Assembly (NCBI GenBank): GCA_015680685.1
Contig: MNCI01017832.1
Location: 35,503 to 99,502 of the forward strand
Direction of reading: 5' to 3'
Origin: Gnetum montanum
Taxonomy: Eukaryota; Streptophyta; Gnetopsida; Gnetales; Gnetaceae
Length of the DNA: 64,000 nucleotides
The notes under the pieces are model-generated. The model saw only the letters and a list, made by a program, of their open reading frames with translations, was not told the origin of the DNA and searched no databases. The position numbers were made by a program, and so were the translations under genes. How positions within the stretch are numbered: the stretch's first letter is position 1; each line of letters opens with the position of its first letter. Shown in pieces: positions 12,035 to 25,074 of the stretch.

Positions 12035-14340
12035 TTGACCAAGTTTCCTTATAACTACACTAATAGTAGCTTAGATAAACAACCCATGAAGATTTGTAAC
12101 CTCAAAGACCATGCCATAATGGAATGTAGGCAATCTCGTATACTTATGAGACAAATTCTTAGCTACATGGCAATAAATAAAGAACATTATAACTTCATTT
12201 GTGCCAAGATCCAGGCTAGCATGCTAATCCCATGAGTGGAAGTAGAGGCTAAGAGGGAATTTAAGTTCATCCATCATGATGGAAAGGAATATATTTCCAC
12301 CCACTACAATTAAGTATCCCTAAATGACATCTACACTAGCATCTTAGCCCTTCTCATTGATCTTGACAAAGATAACTGAAAGACTACCTCTGAGGGGCAA
12401 CCAGAGGAGAAAGATGAATCTGGAGTAGAGTCTGAACCTAAAAGCCTTGTGGGTGGACTTTTCCAATAAGGAACCCCTAAGGACACATTTTCCACCTCTA
12501 CCTCCTTTACCTCTTCCTCTTGAAAAGTTCCACCAACTTCATCCCCATCATACCCCATGATGTTTAGGCCTACATCAATCATCACTACACACCAAGCATA
12601 ATTAGTGTTGCAGCTAACTACCCTTTACTTCTCCATGTCCCTTGCTACCCAACCTAGGTCTATTTGACCAATGAAAATAATAGATACTATTGCTAATCCA
12701 CTACTAACCATGTGGGATCCACCATGGAGCCTCAATCAACCTAGGGGCTGCACACCCATTTATCCTATTTGTGCCTCAGGTACCAGCACAAACCTCTTTT
12801 TCCTTGTTTGACCTGCAAGCTATGATCATAACGCAATCACTTCCTTCTATCTTGCAACCAATAGCAAGGCCACAAGCCTCACAATAGATTTCACATCCAT
12901 ATGTACAAACCCCATAGCCAATAGGGCCACCATAGGAACCAAATTAATCCTTTTAGATGATCTAGGACCTAATGAAGGAGTTAAAGAGGCTCAAATCTTC
13001 TACTTCTCAAAGTGTCAAATGGACTTCTACTAGGATGATCTCATCAGTCCTATGGTCCTACCCTTGATACTTCCTCTTAGTGTATTTATCCCCCAATTCA
13101 GCAAATACAATGGAGAAGGTGGCCCCAATGCTCATCTTATAACCTTCAGACCTAAGAGTTTACTATTGTAGCCATGGCCTCATACTAGCATGAGGATTTT
13201 TCCTATGTCCTTCACTAGAAAAGCACTTGATTTGTACCCTGAAGTACCTAGAGGATTCATATCCACTACTAAAGACTTGATAGCCTAATTTATTAACCAC
13301 TTCAAGTATAACTTGAAGCTTAAAACCATGCTTGACCAATTCATGAAGGTCAAGCAAGGATCCCTTAAGCCTGTACAAAAGTTCATCCAACAGTGGAATG
13401 GACTATTGAATGAAATACCAAAGCCCGTAGACAAGATCCATGTTTTAGCCATTTTCAAGGGACTAATGAATGACTTTATCAAGTCAAAACTTTACTATCT
13501 TGATCCACGATTCCTCAACCAAAATTTTTCCCAAACCAAGAACATAGATGTTGCTATGGACGCTAGTCATGACCCAGCGTATGTAGCATATAAAAATCAA
13601 CATACATAGAGGAACAAATAAAATAACAAACAAAACAATGTGTCTATAGCAATAGTGACCAAAGAAGCAAAGATCACCAACTAGAGGCCAAGGCACAACC
13701 CACCTAAGGCTCCCACTAACAACCAAAATAGTGAATCATCAACCTCTAGGGCCAATGCATCAACTGCCACTAGGACAAATTTTGAGTAGAAAGATCATAG
13801 TATGTACACAACCTTACCTTTGAAACCATCTAAATTTCTAGATCAATTATTGAAGTGTGGGTGCATGAAATACAAATAGAAGCCATTGGAAAGAAGCACA
13901 AGAGGTTATGAAAAATAGCCAACAATCCCACTCAAGCAACAAAAGATGATCCCTAATTGCCTAGGTGCTTCAAACTAGACTACTTTTTCCATTATCACCA
14001 ATGACCTAATCATGACATAAACTTCTACCTTGCACTAAATGATGACTTAAAAAGGGTGATAAATAAGGGAAAGCTAGTCTTAGATTCTTCCAACCTAATC
14101 CAACCACAAAATCAGTTAATGTAGGTCTACAAAGACCCATTGAATGATAACAAAAGCCCTTACATTATCTCAACATTCAACATAGATGAAAATTGAATAC
14201 TTGCAAGAGAATCGTACATGATCTAGGTATCCCCTTATGATAAAGAGGCTTCTTCAAGTTCCACCTGCATAAGATCTGCTTTTTTCAAAAGAGTACCATC
14301 ACAAATGCCTTTGAGAAAACCTTTTGTCATTAGGGTGCCT
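12035..14340 (+). pseudogene. T1 gag, degraded
   Basis: Structural protein of T1. Landmarks: FSKYNGEGGPNAHLITF near 13095 (the 'F.G..DP..H' start of the gypsy gag domain); DLIA-FINHFKYNLKLKT near 13280; LDQFMKVKQGSLKPVQKFI and NGLLNEIPKPVDKIHVL at 13330-13450; FHYHQ-PNHDINFYLALNDDLKRVINKGKL near 13985-14070. The last resembles the CxFH...GHDTxxC...LK..IE.LI..G segment of plant gypsy gags, with its cysteines lost. The start is unclear because no good ATG leads the first open stretch. A Glu/Ser-rich stretch near 12350-12480 could be linker. Stops are mostly TAG. Confidence 0.75.
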
Positions 14341-14344
14341 CATT

Positions 14345-15690
14345 CTAGCACAAGCCAACCAACCAACCAACATGACCACACAACAACCTCCTATGGTGGG
14401 TAATGCTACCTCCTCTTCCTCACAACCAACACTTGACAACTAGAAAACATCAACCAAGAAAAGGAAGAAGAATAAGTAAAAGTCTAGCAACAAGGGTGAT
14501 AAGCATATGGAGGCACAAAAGGAAGTGGAGCCACTAAAGCACACTCCCATATCAATTATACCCATGACTTACTTTGCCCAACCTACTCCAACCAACAAGC
14601 CACAAGAGGACACCAAAACTCATAACCAAAAGAATGAGAAAAAGCCCCAACAACCACAACCTGAAGCTAAAGTTTGCATTTTTGAGCACATGAACAAAGT
14701 GAAGCATAACTAGGGTGACAAGCCCATGGCCAATGATAAAATATTTCTTAGTGTGATAAATCAAGTTAGACAATTCCTCAATCAAAAGAATACATCTCCA
14801 AGCTTGTATGACCTAATCATGAATTTTTCCACACATCATGTGGCATTAGTAAAAATTTTCACTTCCATTCCCATTAGTGACAAAATCCATGTTGATGAGA
14901 AAGCTATCCATGCAATGTTGGTCCCTCCATCCCCAAATGAGGAAAAGTGAACACCCTTAGTATTTCACAATAGTGAAATCAAGGTTAATCCCTAAAATGA
15001 TGAAGTAACTAGGGCTCCTCTATTCATAACCATACATGTAGTATAGTTTAAAGTGCATTGAGTGCATGTAGATGATGGGGCTATGACGAACATTATCCCA
15101 TGCACCATTGTTGAGAAACTAGGTTTGATAGGGAAAATACAACATATATTAATAATTACCCTCAAGTCTTTTAATAGATCTAGGATTGTAATTAAGGGGT
15201 CCATCTCCTTGGATTTTGTGTTAAGGGAGTAATTTATCACAACCTCCAATTTCTCAATGATGGAGGAGACACCAAGATTTAACCTTATCTTGGGAAGACC
15301 ATGGTTAGCTCAATTATAGATCATGTCCTCACCCATCCATTAAGGAATTTACCTTCCTTATGAGGAAGGTGAAATCATCATTCATGGTGATAGCATGGTT
15401 CCCTTGGTTATCAACAATATGAACATAGAGTAGGGATCTAATGTGGAGCATCAAGACGAAGATCCTAGCCATAAAATCTACTAACACAAGAGGGAATAGA
15501 AAGCCAACAATGATAATGATAGGAAACAAGATGCATTATGGGATGAACTCTCTTTTAACATCATCAATGAAGGTGATGGTGAATATAAGCTTATGCAAAG
15601 CAGACCTTACTCATTCCCTAATCTTTCAAAGATTAGAAAGAATTTGTACAAGTGAAGTGTACATTAACCTTTCTATGCCCTTATAACCAA
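14345..15690 (+). pseudogene. T1 gag-pol linker and aspartic protease, degraded
   Basis: The linker (14507-14950) is Lys/Gln/Pro-rich, followed by MANDKIFLS, SLYDLIMNF, HVDEKAIHAML. The same block is in T2 at about 63770-63975. The protease follows: HVDDGAMTNIIP near 15070 is the catalytic (V/I)D-x-G-A motif, then CTIVEKLGL and KGSISLDF. The NLILGRPWLA flap-to-end motif lies near 15280-15310, then HGD at about 15385. Cleavage of Gag-Pol is the family role. RT does not follow: the coding sequence stops here and RT resumes about 16 kb away. Confidence 0.8.
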
Positions 15691-15925
15691 ATGCACTGAT
15701 GGCCATGTAGCCTAAACTTTATTTCTTAATTTGTTATACATTTTTATGTACCTTATTTTACTCTTTATCCATGTAGCCTATGTTTCTAATTTTATTTGCA
15801 TTTTTACTTATTTATTATGGCCTTTTTTTCTTTACTTTTTCACATGTTATAAACATAAAAAAACCTTAAAAAATTTTAAAACATAAAATCATGAAAAATT
15901 ATATAGGTTTCTCTTCAACAAGGCC
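15691..15925. other. T1 spacer after protease
   Basis: AT-rich with no coding signal seen. It connects the protease to the first ~29-bp repeat block. Confidence 0.4.
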
Positions 15926-16075
15926 CACTATGGCCTTAAATTGGCATCACAGCTCAATATGGCCTTAAACTAGCATCATAGTCTACTAAGACTCTAGACT
16001 AGTGTCACAATCTGCTAAGAATCTAAACTAGCATAACAGTCTACTAAGACTTTAAATTAGTAAAATGGCCTAATA
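15926..16075 (+). repeat. ~29-bp tandem repeats after T1 protease
   Basis: Five degenerate units of the form CTACTATGGCCTTAAATTGG followed by CATCACAG. Related units occur before RT (31405-31460) and after integrase (35187-35340) in T1, and in T2 at 56290-56385 and 62575-62780. Confidence 0.8.
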
Positions 16076-16329
16076 ATACCAAATGTATTTTTTATTATAT
16101 TTCTTTTTTGTTTAGCCTATTACCACATTGAATAACCATATAATTTGATAACCAAAATCATCAACATATCCATTTACAAATTTTATAATACTAGAATAAT
16201 AATATATATATAGCCAAAAATGAGACCAAAATTTTAAATTTAAATTTAAAGTGTCAAAATATAAAAATAATAGTTATCTATAACATAGTCTTGACTAATA
16301 CTAGCCATCAATAGTAAAACAAGAATATA

Positions 16330-19300
16330 TAGCCAACATGTTACACTCAGCTGATGGAGGCTATTGAGGGCCATTTGGAGGAGGAAGTGGTGGGTCATTT
16401 CCATCCTCACTACTAAGGCCACCAATTTCTCCTAAGGCATAAAATACAACAACACATAGCTAGTTAGCAACCAAGATCCAAAACCATAAACAAAAATTTA
16501 AAATATAAGACAAAATATATCAAACATATGGAGATTCTAGTTTCATAACTTCTAAGGGTAGATGTGAAAGGATTTTTTTTAAGATGAAGGAGGATCTGGT
16601 TCTCCATCATGTTGACCTAGTCAACATCCCCAAGATTAATGCTAGAAAGGATTCAAATCCTATCTACATGCATCCAAGTAGATTGCTCCTAAGTAATAGC
16701 AACCATAAAGGTCTCACTTTTAGTGGTGGTAATTTGAGGAATAGGGAATTTCTCCACTATGAGAGTACTCTTAAAAATTTGATAAGAACTCTCATCTTGG
16801 ATCCATTGGATGAACAACTCTCTCTTGCATTATTCAACTAACTCCTCCTTAAGCCACTTAAGGTTGCTTCTTACCCCACTCTAGTACCCAAGCGCAATGA
16901 TCTTTCCAACCCTACGACCTTATGGGAGATGATGTCCATCTACATTTGTTATTCTTCCATCTCTTGTAAGAGTAGTATTTTGTCTCAAATGGTATTCTAA
17001 TAGTGGGCTCACGTGATCTCTTTGATTCACAATTCCTCTAAGTTAGCTACTTGGGATTCCACAAAGACCTTGTAATCTTGAAGATCTCTAATCATCTCCT
17101 CCTACCATTGAATCTTCTCCCTTAAAGGACATAACCTATTCTCATAGGGATTTGTTAGACCTCTCTAGCTCCCATGAAGCTTTAGCACATGACATTACTA
17201 GATCAATAGTAGTCTCATATAACTTAAAGTATATACTAGAGACATTGGAGAAAATATTTGATAAGGAGTTAATCTCCATGTCTTGGCTAGGGTTCCACTC
17301 CAAAGATGACACTACATAACCATAAAATTACAACCCTAAACATATTATACAACCTAAGATAACCATAATACAAACATAGCCAAAAAACGAAGGGATATAA
17401 AATAAAGTCCTTACCTATCTCGGGTGCAACTTGATGCAATTAGTTGATGATGTCCTTTGCCATCTTGTGCATCTACTTCACATTTTCTATGATATTTACC
17501 CATGGTTTTACATGAACCTTATGGACAAGGACCTCCACTAGTAGCTCAAGAGCTACTACAAGCATAACAATCATCAAATGGTTAGGACAAAAATAAAATT
17601 AAATAATAGGATATAATGAAAGTGTTAAGGCATAGGCATACTAGGCTTCTCCTCTTCTTCTTCTAGAATGATGATCAGGGATGTACCTGAAACCACCTCA
17701 CAAAATAAAGTATCTAGATCATTTATGTCTACTTGAGTTTGTTGTAGGAGTGCCTCCTCTACACACCTTTGTTCTTCCTTTATGGCAACTTGGGTTGCCA
17801 AGACCTAATGCTTTTTTACAATCATAGCACATAGGAAATCAATTAGCATATGAAACCGTAATATAACCATAAGTCTCAAAATAAAATAAAATATCCAAAA
17901 CTTAAATGAATCATACCTATGACTACTTGCTATGATGAATTAAGCTTAAACTTAAGCTTCTTTGGGGTTGTTTGGTTTGATGTTGATGATCCTTCCTCCA
18001 TGAGCCTCTTGAGTTTCTCCTTGGCTACCCCTTTGGCCTTCCTATGTTGTAATTTGGAAATGTGATAGGCTCCTTATCATACATGCTATTAGGGGAATTA
18101 CACTACTTATCATCAAGATCCTTGGTGGTAATGAACAATGAATCATCCATTCCCTCTGGTGGATTCTACACCTACACCATTGGATAAATGTGGTTTATCC
18201 AAGACCTAGAAAGTTGGCTTGGGTCTTGGGAAATCCATTGTCCACTCTTCCACACCATAAAAAACTCCACAAACCTCTTCAAGTAACTTTCAAAAAATTC
18301 AAACTACATGTGAATTATGATAGAGGTGTCCCTGTGGAGTCTAAGGATCTCATCCAAAAGCCTAATAGCCAAAGCAACTACCTAGTTGAACTTGGGGCCA
18401 TCTATTAATACTTTCTTAAAGGTCTACCCTTGCATGATGCTAATCATCTTCTTTTGCAATAATAGTTTGGGAAATGCATGAGATCTGAAAAAAAGATATG
18501 ATGCCTTTGCATCAAGGTTCATGAAGTTTTCCATGAAAATTTTGGAATGGCCCATGTTGGTAGCAACCCACTCTAAAACTTCCTCATGATGGCCCAATTC
18601 CTTTAGTAGTCTGGTATAAACCTTTGCAAAAGAGGTCATCATCAATATCCATTTCAATCTTCATACCTCAAATGGTGGTGTGGAAGTGATCAACTTCTTC
18701 AATAAAAGAGTTGATGATGTTTAGCAACTCCATGGCGGGGATGAAAGGGATAGGTGTCATAAGTAAATCAAACAACTCACATGTTAAATGTTTACTTGAA
18801 TATACCTAGCTACCTGTACCTTCAGCCACTAATATGCTAGTATCACCTTATCAAACTTTAGGATGAGGCTATCCTTATGATAGCTTGCAAATGGCAAGGT
18901 GACACTAGCAGAGGTGGAACGTCCTGTAAAGAACCAAACAGTTGGCATCAACAAGGCATGTTTAATAACTATTTAAAGTGATAGAAAACTTGGAAATTTC
19001 ATAACCATAAAACATTAGAATCCATAGTCTTTATGTTTACCTTTCTTCTTCTTCTTTGACATGGTTTGAGTAGAGGTACCAGCTGCTAGGGTATAATCCA
19101 AGAAGCTCTTAGAGCCCATCAACTAGTTATGTATCATCCTTTCATCCACACACTTCTTGTAGACAAGGTTGAATCTACTAGTGTATGCATCAAAGTCTTC
19201 TCTTAACTATTCATATAACATATTTCTAATCTAGGAGCCCTTTGTGAATACATCTAGGGTGGTTTGAGCCTCTACCAAGGTTTGATCATTACTGATCAAG

Positions 19301-19390
19301 CCATGATCATTGACTTAATACCTATAAGAATTTCATAAGACTAATGAAATTAGAAAAGGTAGTTTAGCCAATAAATCCAAAGAAAACATA
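16330..19390 (-). pseudogene. T1 antisense multi-exon gene, degraded
   Basis: A gene of unknown function lying antisense to T1 gag-pol, homologous exon by exon to T2 58889-62260. Introns (minus strand, GT..AG) lie at 18924-19040, 17811-17916, 17556-17641, 17312-17414 and 16432-16525, each 86-117 bp, with the same positions and similar borders as in T2. Readable exon motifs: VFTKGS, LREDFDAYT, VYKKC, a KKKKKG end (first shown exon); GRSTSASVT, LILKFDKVI; then LKELGHHEEVLEW, MGHSKIFMENFMN, FFRSHAF, TFKKVLID, TSIIIHM, YLKRFVEFF. The last exon ends with DPPLPPP. The middle exon (16526-17311) is charged and coiled-coil-like. It is broken by TAG/TGA codons, three of them at the same positions as in T2. 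A2 has inserted just upstream, separating the first exon region. I do not recognise the family. Confidence 0.75.
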
Positions 19391-19571
19391 AAAACACCAC
19401 AATAACCATGCTTACCCCTATAGATAGTACAGGGTTCTAGAACAATGTGTGGACTTAATATGCCACCATTAGAGTATTATCAACATTGTACTAGCTATAC
19501 TTTGGAATGATTTAGATATTTGTAAGGAAGCATGAACTAATCACGTCTACTATTCCTCATACTTTCTTATG

Positions 19572-19576
19572 AGGTG
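19572..19576. repeat. Target-site duplication of A2, left copy
   Basis: AGGTG before A2. The right copy is AGATG at 26001-26005, four of five bases identical with one G/A transition. Confidence 0.7.
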
Positions 19577-20512
19577 TGATGAGTGGTGAGGTACACCAAA
19601 ACTGAACCATATGAATCACAAGTGTTTATGCATGATCTGGTTGAATTCCATGGATGGGACTAGTTGTGGCATCTAGATCATCATGCCTTGATCACAGTTC
19701 ATTATCTTCCCACTTGGACTAGTGGTAGCTTTGTCACATATGATTTAGTCTAGAGTAAGACATATCATTTTTAGTATTTTATATTTTATTGTTATACTAT
19801 TAACAATTAGTTAAAACTCAATTTAGAATTAATTCAACTAGTATAATTGCTAATTAATAATCAACTACCCTAACATAAGTATTTGATCCCAATTCTCGTG
19901 CACATCTTAAACACATATAACGTTGTTGGGTTAGCAAACATTAAGTGTTGCTATGATTATCAATAGTCATACACATCCTCAAAGTGATCGTACTTATGTG
20001 CTTAATTAATTACCATGCATGAAAATGTAAATATTAACTAAGTACATGAAAAGAAAATCTAATCTAAGTCAAAGTGTTGTAATGAATAAGAATCAATCTT
20101 GATCTTATTTTCACCCATGGAATATATCCAAGTACATTACTAGTCAAATAAGACTTTGTACAATAGGCCCAGATCCACTCTATGGACACTCATTGACTGT
20201 TCTCTAAGATTACAAAATAAAACTATAAGAATTTGGCTACAATATTGACAAAATTATGAAAAAATGATGCAAAAATATTTTCCAAACCATGCATCCAAGT
20301 GCTATATTTATACGCCAATCCATACCCCCCAACATTGGATATCTAATGTCACGTCCTAGGTTCTGAGGTCAAGTACCTAATGTTAGGGCCTTGTTATTAG
20401 ATCCCTATTATTGAAGCCTTATTATCAAAGCCCTATTATTAGAGCCTTATTATCAGAGCCAACCAAAAAATTGACTTTTTATCAAATAACCTAGGCAATT
20501 GATGATTCATCA
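19577..20512 (-). repeat. A2 3' LTR
   Basis: 936 bp, TGAT...ATCA ends on the plus strand. It aligns with 25075-26000 throughout. A TATA-like motif on the minus strand (reverse complement of TATTTATAC) lies at about 20304-20313. The terminal blocks also match the A3 LTRs, including GTGATTCATATGGTT near the PBS end. Confidence 0.9.
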
Positions 20513-20535
20513 TACCCCCATGATTAAATAAAAAC
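20513..20535 (-). other. A2 polypurine tract
   Basis: The plus strand has TACCCCCATGATTAAA directly against the LTR, so the element strand has a purine run ending GGGGGTA. The tract at the A3/50456 boundary also ends GGGGGTA. Confidence 0.75.
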
Positions 20536-22930
20536 TCATCCTCAAGTTAACATGATAGGATCAAGCTTTCTTTACAAAATTTGAGAGGTATGGAATTATT
20601 GACTAATGCTAACTACTGATTAACTCTGAGTGCCATATTACAAAATTTTATTTAAGTGGATGCATATAAAATGATAGAGTGACAAAAAGATTAGACAAAC
20701 TTTGAAGATTACAAAATTTGTAGATGTCTTTAAGAATCTACTGAAGATGACTCTTCTTGCTATTACTAATAGTGGTAGAATTTTAACATTGATTGTTATG
20801 TTGATACTTCTCTACTTATGCAAAACATTCTTGAAGGATGTATTGAAATTTCTTTTCATCATCCCATGGATCTAGCAAACATGTGATGCTTGAGCTACTA
20901 TCTTATATGTGCTACGATTTGTCCATGGGCATATCCTCCATTTTCCTTATCTTAGCTTTGTTTTCATGTGTATCAAAAGACCTTCTTTCTTAGGTGTTTC
21001 TTTTAACATCACCTAAAGTCACCAAAGGATCAACATTAGTTTTGGTAATTTTTTTTCTTAATAATCAATCCTTTTCGGATCCCTTAGTTTTCTTTTAACA
21101 TAAGGTGATTACATCATACTATGCCCAAGGCTATAAGGTAATAAAAACCATCAAGCTATTCACATTATTTTAATCAAATACTATTATTTATCATGATGTT
21201 GAAAAATAAGATGTTGGAAAATTTTCAAAAATTTTAAAGCAAGCATCCCTAGCCCCCATGACTAATAAGTGTAACTTTGGAAGCACATAGGTGTTTCAAA
21301 AATTCAAAACAAAGGTCTAATTAAAAATATGGTCAAGAAATATTAATGGATATATAAATAGAAAAATAGGAAAATTAATGAAAAGATGAGAAGTAGTTCC
21401 AAAATCATGCATAAATTTAGAGAAACCATCACTGATGTTCTAGAAGATGTGAAGGTTATTTCAAAGCCATGATAAACAAAAGTTATGCAAGTGGATCCTC
21501 CCCAAAGATAGTTCCTACCATAATGCCCTTACATAACCACTTCTATAAATGTCATGGGTACCTAAGAAGTTAAATGTAGAACATGTCTTTGTTCCAAACA
21601 ACACAAAACTACCATGGGCAGGATGTTGCACTATACTACACAAAACCAAAAGGCTCATAATAGCATGCAGTAGTGAGGTGAATAATGAAATGAGAAGGGA
21701 TGATCTTTCATTAATTTGTTCCATATTTCCAACCAATATGAGTCCACAAACACCTCAAAGAACAATCATCACTCCAAAAAGAGAAGAAAAGAGAAGAAGC
21801 AAGCAAGGGCCTTAGTTAGAGGGGTGCCTTCAAGCATGGGTAAGATGTCTTCCCAGCCCCATAACTAGTGCTTGTAGCCCATTATTGTATCTAAGGGATG
21901 TGCTTTGAATTCCCATTATTATTTGTTTTCTTTTCCCTCTTTTCTTTTTTTCTTTTTTTTTTGTATTTTTCTTGTTTTTTTTATGGGAACCACACCATGC
22001 AAATATAGAGCTTCCTTTTTATTGGTTGATGGGGGAGTGATAATACATTTCAAGAGGAGTCATAAACCACATGAAGGAAGTCAAGATGAGAACCCAAAAA
22101 GTCCCCTTGAGGTCACATCCCTTACCATTCCCACTTGGTCATTCCATCTCTCTTTAAGGTACAATGATCATTGATTACTTTTAGTTTCATAAAAGAAGAA
22201 CCAAATTGTTTTCATGAAAAGACCTTTTGTTTAGATAATTGGAGGGATGGATGAGGTGGTCTCACTGCTTTACACAATTACTTGCCCAATCATCTTGATA
22301 GCATAGTACAAAAAAATCCAACACATAGTCTTGACTTCTACATTATGACTTGGCAATATTATTAACAAAAAAATAAAAATACATTTTAAATCAAAAGGAA
22401 AATGACTCAAGAAAAGAGAAAAATATAAAGTAAAGAAAAATATTAAGAAATGGAAAACCTATGAAGAATTAGAAAATTCTAGAACTGATAACCAAATCAG
22501 TTACTTCCATGCATCTTTGAGATAGTATTATATTCTCATTTTCAAGCCATCAGGTGTCTTCTAGTTTAGTGGCTACTACATAGATTGGCTTTTTCTCACA
22601 CACTTTCTCCTAAAATTTATGGTGGTCCAATGCAAGGGTTGTGTTAATATTTTGAACTTCTAGCCCACAACTACATCCTTTATCATTCTTGATGATGCAT
22701 GGAGTTTTCTCTCTCCACAATAATAGGTTTATCATTTATGCCCTATGTTGAAGTGGTGATGGTTATTGGCTTTTGTGTATGATTAGGAGACATCATTTTT
22801 TTGAGGAAGGTTGTTGCATCAGATTGGCCTTCTACTAGTTTAGGTGATGTAGTAGGCCCATGAGTGTTTTGTTTTGTCTTACGACCTTTCCTCTAGAAGG
22901 AATGTTTTTGAGACTTTGGTTGAGATCTAC
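20536..22930 (-). other. A2 region between gag and PPT, non-coding
   Basis: No pol motif is visible on either strand. The block 21811-22010 is the conserved post-pol region shared with A1 and A3. It includes a stem TTCCCAT (21910-21916) / ATGGGAA (21983-21989) enclosing a T-rich loop. The remainder is AT-rich and unassigned. Confidence 0.65.
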
Positions 22931-24942
22931 TAGAATTATCATTTATGTGTATGTTTGTAGCATAAGTGACATTCTCTCATTGATGTTGTGATGCAAAACC
23001 TTCCTATTTATTGGAGGTGACATATGGTGGAGGTGAGTATGAGAATATTGAGGATATGATGCAGGGTAAGAGGTGTGCAGTGGTGATCTCGTATAAGATG
23101 TTGTAGGATAATGATATTTGGGAGAGTGGTAGTAATGATTTGAGGTAGAGGTAGTAGAACTAGTTCGTGAAACATGGTGTTGAACATAATATCCATGTGG
23201 GTTCAATTGGTAGGAACGATAGGGTTGGTTTGGTGGTGTCCTCCCCCACGACTATGGTTGTTGCGACTATAATTGATGCTAGTGTTAAGGCTTGTAATAA
23301 TTCCTTCTAGGATAGTAAAATTGGTTCTGTGGTTGTCTAAAATTACTACATGGAAGAGGAAATCTCCTAGGCATGTACTTCTATAAAAATTTTGAATTTA
23401 ATGTCCCTACCCAATACTCATGTCGATGCAACAAGACTAGGCTATGGTCCTTTGTATGGTCATTTAGGAAAATTTCACATCCACCATCCTCTTCAATGGT
23501 TGAGTCTATAGCCTCTTCTTTTATATGCATTTCCTCTATTTTCCAATAAGTGTGCCTAGCTATTTCTTGGTTCTTTTTCCTCCTTTGTTGTCATCACTTA
23601 ATTTTCTTTGTATCATCTGCTCCTCTATGGTTTCTATGCAAGTTTTAACTTTCTCATTCATCCCTTCCAACATCTTACCTGGCTTTGCTTCAAGCTCATT
23701 GATAAAATTTTGTATTGAAAATTTTGGTTGTAAAATCATCTCATTGAGAACTGCCTATTTTTCCTCATCATAGATATGGAACCTTTTCTTTTGAAGAGTT
23801 TGGTCCCAGTTATTTTCCTCTACATTCTCCCATTTGCATAGCTCTTCTTCTTCTTTTGACACACTCTTCATCAACTCTTGGATCTAATGTGTTCATAGCT
23901 TGTATAATTAACCTAAAGAATACATCCTAAGGGTCTCCCTTGTTTCATTATGAAGCATATCTATGATGTTGAAAAGTTACCTTTCCTTAGAGAAACCATG
24001 GCCTAGGTATCTATGTAGTAGTAAATAGTATCTTTCCAAGGCCACTTCCAAGGGTTCATGATTTTCTTGCCTCCACTCCTAGATTTCTTTTCTTAGGTTG
24101 GACACTCTCACATATGTTTTGTATTTTTTATTGAAAATTTCTAGCATTGTGAACCACTAGTGAATGAAACTTGGTTCCAATGATTTATGCAAACTTTTGG
24201 CATTGTTGATTAGTGTCCTAGGAAAGAGCTTAAGCTTTTGCCACCCACTGTCAATGGTATATAAGGAACATGCATCATGGAAGGCTTCTAGATGATGTTT
24301 TGGATCAAAATCATAGCCTTCCATGAACTTAGGAATATTTTTAATATCAAGCCTAGGTAGGCGACTTTCCTTGTGATGCCTATGAGGTATCTTCATTGCC
24401 TCTATGATCTACATTAGGCTCTTAGTGGCCAATAAGGATTCATTGTCATTAGACATGTTGTGATGAAAATTTCTATTTCTATTTTTTTGATTGTTATGAT
24501 CTTGTCTATGCTAATTATGATGTCTCTAATTTTTCCCTTGGGTTCAATTTATATCTTTGTCTTGTCCTCATAGCGAAGCTCTATCTCCATACCTATGTTC
24601 ATCTTTGTCAAAACTAGATGTTGAAGAAGAAGAGAAGGATGAGGAGCTAGAAGTATCATCATGGCTTCTATAGTTCTTCCCATGGTCCCCTAATTTGTCT
24701 TGTCTATGTTTAGAGGAGGTCCTAGGCCTTGAAGTCCTCCTTGATCTAGCATTTACTCCATCTCCTCTAGGATTTTCTACACTAGTTGAATGTAGTCTTT
24801 GAGTGTAGTAATGGTCTAAATGAGCATAGGAAACACCTATTTGAGGTTGTTCAATCTAACTTTCTTCAATGTAGATCCTATCATTTCTCCTATGAGTGCT
24901 TTCATCATACAATGCATTATTGGTCCTCTGTGAAGAAGACAT
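22930..24942 (-). pseudogene. A2 gag, best-preserved gag in the window
   Basis: The ATG at 24942-24940 starts MSSSQRTNN; the gag start of the A4 copy also reads MSSS. One frame then runs most of the way to about 22930, with stops mainly of the TAG type. Order: N-terminal domain; Ser-rich linker (about 24700-24600); DIKNIPKFMEGYDFDPKHH, EAFHDACSLYTIDSGWQ, KLFPRTLINNAKS (24350-24190), the gag capsid-type domain; RYYLLLHRYLGHGFS, LHNETRETLRMYS (about 24050-23900); a charged coiled region; and a His/Tyr/Ser/Thr-rich tail (23206-22943). No CCHC knuckle was found. It is the only coding region of A2, so the element could have supplied particle protein but no enzymes. Confidence 0.8.
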
Positions 24943-25054
24943 GGTTTTACCTGATAACATGCATGACTTAAAATATTTATATTTCTTAAAAGATATATCG
25001 TTAATACCTTTACAGTGATCATGTATAGTATAACTAATCTAGATAACTAGAACC

Positions 25055-25074
25055 ATCCTCGATAATGGTGCTAA
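25055..25074 (-). other. A2 primer binding site
   Basis: The minus strand reads TTAGCACCATTATCGAGGAT next to the LTR. Against the Athila-type PBS TGGCGCCGTTGCCGGGGA, all differences are C-to-T or G-to-A. That PBS is usually assigned to tRNA-Asp in plant annotation (from memory). Confidence 0.8.

Noticed and set aside
16330-19390. Treating the antisense gene as a free host gene into which transposons inserted
   Set aside because: Two copies sit at the same place and orientation within two separate T elements, between protease and RT, so it belongs to the element.
23008-23196. Second frame overlapping the His-rich tail of A2 gag
   Set aside because: It overlaps the gag tail in another frame; the tail frame continues the gag ORF better, though a small frameshift here cannot be excluded.
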